Shown here in pieces: positions 63,001-64,000 of a DNA stretch of 64,000 nt. A program made the position numbers and the translations under genes. Position 1 is the first letter of the stretch. Each line of letters starts with the position of its first letter. This DNA is from Pisaster brevispinus (Eukaryota; Echinodermata; Asteroidea; Forcipulatida; Asteriidae): contig JAMKCF010000018.1 of the NCBI GenBank assembly GCA_023634235.1, positions 7,452,768 to 7,516,767 on the forward strand, in the 5' to 3' direction. The notes under the pieces are model-generated. The model ran no database searches, was not told the DNA's origin, and saw only the letters and a list, made by a program, of their open reading frames with translations.

Positions 63001-64000
63001 CTTAACACATACGTTGCTTCGTAAAAATGAAAATCGAATATTGCCTGCAGAGCGGTGTGTACAAAGACATTGCGTATTGAGACCTATCACGATAGGTCAC
63101 TTCGTGAAAATACTACGCTTTTAATTCCAGATAGGTCACTTCGTGAAAATGCAAAATGTCACACACACGCGCCTGAACTGTGTCGTTGCGCTTCGTGTAT
63201 CATTAATGAAGGGGTGCATCGAGATAGGTCACTTCGTGGAAATACAAAATGACAAATCTAGTGACACGTCGTTTTTACTAATTAGTGTAATTACGAAACT
63301 ATTACGTATTAGGTATTCAAACTTGCTGAAAATTTTAACAGAAATGAGTGTATTCATAATCTGTATAAAACCCGATTTGCAAAAATGTATTGTTGTTCGA
63401 TTATATTCAAAGGTTACTTGGTCACAAACCTGTTTACACTTCCGTATTTTTTACTAAACGTTTTTACTTTATTCCAGCCGTAACATCTGCCCTGCCAACT
63501 ACAGCTGAAGTTACCGTAAAGGAGCAAAGTCCCACACAAGGTGAGAACAAGCTTGCACCACTCAGATTTCGCAACCACATCTCTTTCTGGATAAACATTG
63601 AACAACATGTTTTTTTGTGTGAACATGAAAGATCACTTTTATAAAAGCACACTTGAATCCAGGTTCAAATTGCCCCCAGGAACCGGGCCCATGGGGCCGA
63701 CCCATTACTTGGTCAGTATGACCCGGAATCTATGTCATAATGACCCAGAAAAGAGTCCAAAATGCACAGAATCGGAGTTAAAATCTCATTTTAAAATCTT
63801 CGTCCAAGTCAGCCTGACCCATAACTAGGTCAGGTCCGCTGAAACAAAGAATCCGGGTCGATTATGAAAATTAAAATCCTGTGAAACATAAACGTCGAGC
63901 AAATAACAAGCGGAGGCCCCCATATCACTGTTGATTATTTCGATTGTTCCGAACAAGTTGGAATGAAATTTCTATCAGACATTTTCCAATAAGAATATTC
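50910..64000 (+). CDS. Secreted tandem fucolectin (two FTP domains), partial
   Basis: Exons 50910-51030, 57761-57868, 58790-58882, 59431-59670, 60352-60456, 61684-61773, 62127-62372 and 63478-63540 all join in phase 1, giving 355 codons before the right edge. A signal peptide (residues 1 to about 37, core FWLYLVAVTWSF) is followed by two F-type lectin/FTP domains, about 41-185 and 188-325. Each has the marks of the eel-fucolectin family: SQST, a DG.T.T strand, WW followed by a strand, a CC vicinal pair, QQCG, and a C-terminal YVSLDI ... AEVTV. Domain 2 has R248-V-D-C251-C252-G-E-R255, matching the fucose-contact Arg pair spaced by seven and the adjacent-Cys disulfide. Domain 1 keeps R103 and C106-C107 but has Ser at 110. 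Expected role: binding fucosylated glycans in body fluids, probably immune recognition. The 3' end lies beyond the window, and a membrane tail cannot be excluded. Confidence 0.85.
51065..51274. repeat. Inverted repeat in fucolectin intron 1
   Basis: 'gatcgagggaatgtggaatt' ... 'gatgggagttattgtgatgg' is inverted at 51221-51274 ('ccatcacaataactcccatt' ... 'attgactcgatc'). Arms of about 55 bp, loop of about 100 bp, beginning 35 bp after the donor. Confidence 0.75.
51355..51590. repeat. Inverted/direct repeat cluster, CCATAGATATAG
   Basis: 'agatatagaatataatacct' occurs twice directly (51363, 51405) and once inverted ('aggtattatattctatatct', 51560), around a G/C-rich centre. Confidence 0.65.
51880..52727 (+). 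repeat. Dispersed repeat D, copy 2, partly tandem
   Basis: 51880-52136 matches 15298-15592 inverted. A following unit (from 'cagtttagggtgaccgtgta' to 'ttttcagtgcatcccta', 52111-52450) is repeated directly at 52519-52715 ('cagtttaaggtgaccatgta' ... 'ttttcagtgtttccctg'). A 151-bp MITE is inserted in the first unit. A piece also occurs at 59833-59915. Confidence 0.7.
52138..52288. mobile_element. 151-bp hairpin MITE (GGGCCTTTCTCAAACC ends)
   Basis: 'gggcctttctcaaacctcgg' ... and the inverse '...ccgaggtttgagaaaggccc' form arms of about 50 bp rich in 'ggagccc'. The uninterrupted sequence 'aaaaacatgattcatttga' is present at 52533 and inverted near 15298, so this is an insertion. Confidence 0.85.
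52719..53325. mobile_element. 589-bp MULE-like MITE with 9-bp duplication
   Basis: The element 52728-53316 has inverted ends of about 100 bp with only a few differences ('tagcctttagtcaaggcgca' ... 'gcgccttgactaaaggcta'). GGGGTTTAG lies on both sides (52719-52727, 53317-53325). Long inverted repeats plus 9-bp duplications are characteristic of Mutator-like elements. There is no transposase, so it is non-autonomous. It is inserted in repeat D. Confidence 0.9.
53640..53755 (+). other. Possible orphan exon with YEEI tail motif
   Basis: After a good acceptor (tactatgtacag|AGG) a short frame reads TMHDNYEEIGGMADDDD, then TNCNCDTPPPIYATPSPMPS and a stop at 53753-53755. NYEEI and PPPIY resemble SH2/WW-type docking motifs of receptor tails. 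It lies in fucolectin intron 1, with no partner exon identified. It could be an alternative last exon, a captured exon or chance. Confidence 0.25.
53833..54057. mobile_element. Inverted-repeat element, GCAAAA..GGGGT ends
   Basis: 'cgctgcaaaaaacgggggtg' and 'tttaaattgacacc' on the left match, inverted, 'gatgtcaattttaaccccac' and 'agttttgcagtgtag' on the right. Confidence 0.6.
54565..54738. mobile_element. MITE M2 copy
   Basis: Ends 'gggcccaatttattaaagcc' and 'atctttatgaaattgggccc' are inverted. CTG lies outside on both sides when ends are taken as GGCCC. Confidence 0.7.
54740..54887. mobile_element. MITE M3 copy, abutting M2
   Basis: 'ggggtggattttacaaagag' and 'gctttgtgaaatcgacccc' are inverted, and the interior 'gcaaagtgtgatgtcacaat' is identical to 35735. 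CTG is on both sides, the left one being the right-hand triplet of the M2 copy. Confidence 0.75.
54895..55190. repeat. GACCCGG-rich repeat
   Basis: 'cccttttccgggtcagag' and inverted 'tgacccggaaagggtcaaa', then 'tgacccggaagaatggtca', form a partial inverted repeat. A related block lies at 63670-63860. Confidence 0.5.
55191..57760. other. Fucolectin intron 1, no gene seen
   Basis: Contains a diverged match to 48060-48240, short tandem 'cgtaaatatttacgcaaata' near 56035, and (ATCT)n at 57009. No exon with matching phase was found. Confidence 0.45.
57761..57868 (+). CDS. Fucolectin exon 2 (FTP1, part 1)
   Basis: TTTTCTAG|CACTTTCTG to AGATCGT|GTAAGC. Encodes SVTRNSASQSTT and AYKAVDGDTQTYF, the opening of an F-type lectin domain. 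Confidence 0.85.
58790..58882 (+). CDS. Fucolectin exon 3 (FTP1, part 2)
   Basis: GACACCAG|CGATATC to TGTTGTG|GTAACT. Encodes DPHPWWGVELK and VTLRADCC, the WW core and Cys pair. Confidence 0.9.
59431..59670 (+). CDS. Fucolectin exon 4 (FTP1, part 3)
   Basis: ATTTTAG|GACTGTC to GGTTCAG|GTAGGA. Encodes TDNQQCGLPATK, TFNCNPPVTAKYVSLDI and LNVAEVTV, closing the first domain. Confidence 0.9.
60352..60456 (+). CDS. Fucolectin exon 5 (FTP2, part 1)
   Basis: CTTCCAG|ACGTACC to GCAACTA|GTATGC. Encodes LGNLTSQSTTHGDD and ASSAIDGRTDTW. Confidence 0.85.
60601..60748. mobile_element. 148-bp MITE in fucolectin intron 5
   Basis: 'tatagaccgtgcaagtctcg' and the inverse 'cgagacttgcacagtctatt' extend over about 45 bp each. 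The central 'gggaccactgtggtccca' and 'tttaacgcgttaaa' are themselves palindromes. Confidence 0.75.
61684..61773 (+). CDS. Fucolectin exon 6 (FTP2, part 2)
   Basis: CTTTCAG|AGAATC to TGTTGTG|GTAAAT. Encodes NHPNPWWRLDLGDE and VTPRVDCC, with the first fucose-contact-type Arg. Confidence 0.9.
61998..62036 (-). repeat. Repeat D fragment
   Basis: 'aaaatggcgcggcgagatca' followed by 'ccactgggaacgaggttg' matches 15530-15570. Confidence 0.6.
62127..62372 (+). CDS. Fucolectin exon 7 (FTP2, part 3)
   Basis: AAAACAG|GGGAACG to GATAATT|GTAAGA. Encodes GERFVGVTVRAG with the second Arg, ENQQCGSPATEA, VKAKYVSLDIS and NIAEVTVEEF, then an acidic linker. Confidence 0.9.
62420..62790 (-). repeat. tRNA-Leu-derived SINE, family B
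   Basis: 'ctttacgtcccgtccgaagg', 'cacactctgctgatcagaag', 'gcttgagtccggtgttcttg' and 'ccgcacggccacgacacgcc', the tRNA-like head being at the high end. Confidence 0.75.
63085..63245. repeat. Short repeat, three copies of GATAGGTCACTTCGTG
   Basis: 'cgataggtcacttcgtgaaa' occurs at about 63090, 63130 and 63220 with variable spacing. Function unknown. Confidence 0.7.
63478..63540 (+). CDS. Fucolectin exon 8 (linker)
   Basis: TATTCCAG|CCGTAACA to CACACAAG|GTGAGA, 63 nt, phase 1 at both ends. Thr/Pro/Val-rich (VTSALPTTAEVTVKEQSPTQ), a linker to a further domain beyond the window. Confidence 0.7.
63670..63860. repeat. GACCCGG-rich repeat, second block
   Basis: 'gggcccatggggccgaccca', 'atgacccggaatctatgtca' and 'cctgacccataactaggtca' resemble 54895-55190. 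Confidence 0.45.

Overview
This is eukaryotic nuclear DNA from an animal. Protein genes are cut into short exons with GT/AG splice sites, lie 1 to 7 kb apart, and are surrounded by tRNA-derived SINEs, decayed LINE reverse-transcriptase ends and many small terminal-inverted-repeat (MITE-like) elements. A cytosolic TIR protein, a secreted tandem fucolectin and this repeat style suggest a marine invertebrate deuterostome, probably an echinoderm. The species is inferred, not proven. Nothing looks bacterial, viral or plasmid-like.

I reconstructed four split genes by joining exons whose phases agree. (1) TIR gene, + strand, 13666-18123, four exons, 470 codons. It has an N-terminal TIR domain and a novel helical and Thr/Ser-rich C-terminal part. 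(2) NADH-cytochrome b5 reductase (CYB5R1/3-like), - strand, 36622 down to 22635, nine exons, 308 aa, complete with membrane anchor and FAD and NADH motifs. (3) An unrecognised 455-aa protein, + strand, 36782-43903, eight exons. It has an acidic/Ser/Lys-rich disordered N-terminal part and a conserved-looking hydrophobic C-terminus. It is head-to-head with CYB5R, with 159 bp between the start codons, so a shared bidirectional promoter is likely. (4) A secreted protein with two fucolectin (F-type lectin/FTP) domains, + strand, 50910 to beyond the right edge, eight exons seen, every intron in phase 1.

Layout. 1-13.6 kb: gene-poor, with a LINE 3' end, SINE pieces, a 1.4-kb inverted-repeat element with a nested reverse-transcriptase remnant, 215-bp tandem repeats, and a broken ORF with 15-aa repeats. 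13.7-18.1 kb: TIR gene, with a MITE in intron 1. 18.1-22.6 kb: intergenic. 22.6-36.6 kb: CYB5R, whose introns hold a 103-bp minisatellite, foldback elements and SINEs. 36.6-43.9 kb: the unrecognised gene, with a 69-bp perfect foldback flanked by 9-bp duplications, a MITE-inside-SINE nest and a LINE piece. 43.9-50.9 kb: intergenic repeats. 50.9-64 kb: fucolectin gene, whose 6.7-kb first intron holds a 589-bp element with ~100-bp inverted repeats and a 9-bp target duplication.

The genes do not form an operon. Two (TIR, fucolectin) fit innate immunity, CYB5R is housekeeping redox, and the fourth is unknown. The most unusual signals are the recent 9-bp-duplicating foldback elements, several short MITE families flanked by CAG/CTG triplets, and the divergent TIR and FTP proteins.
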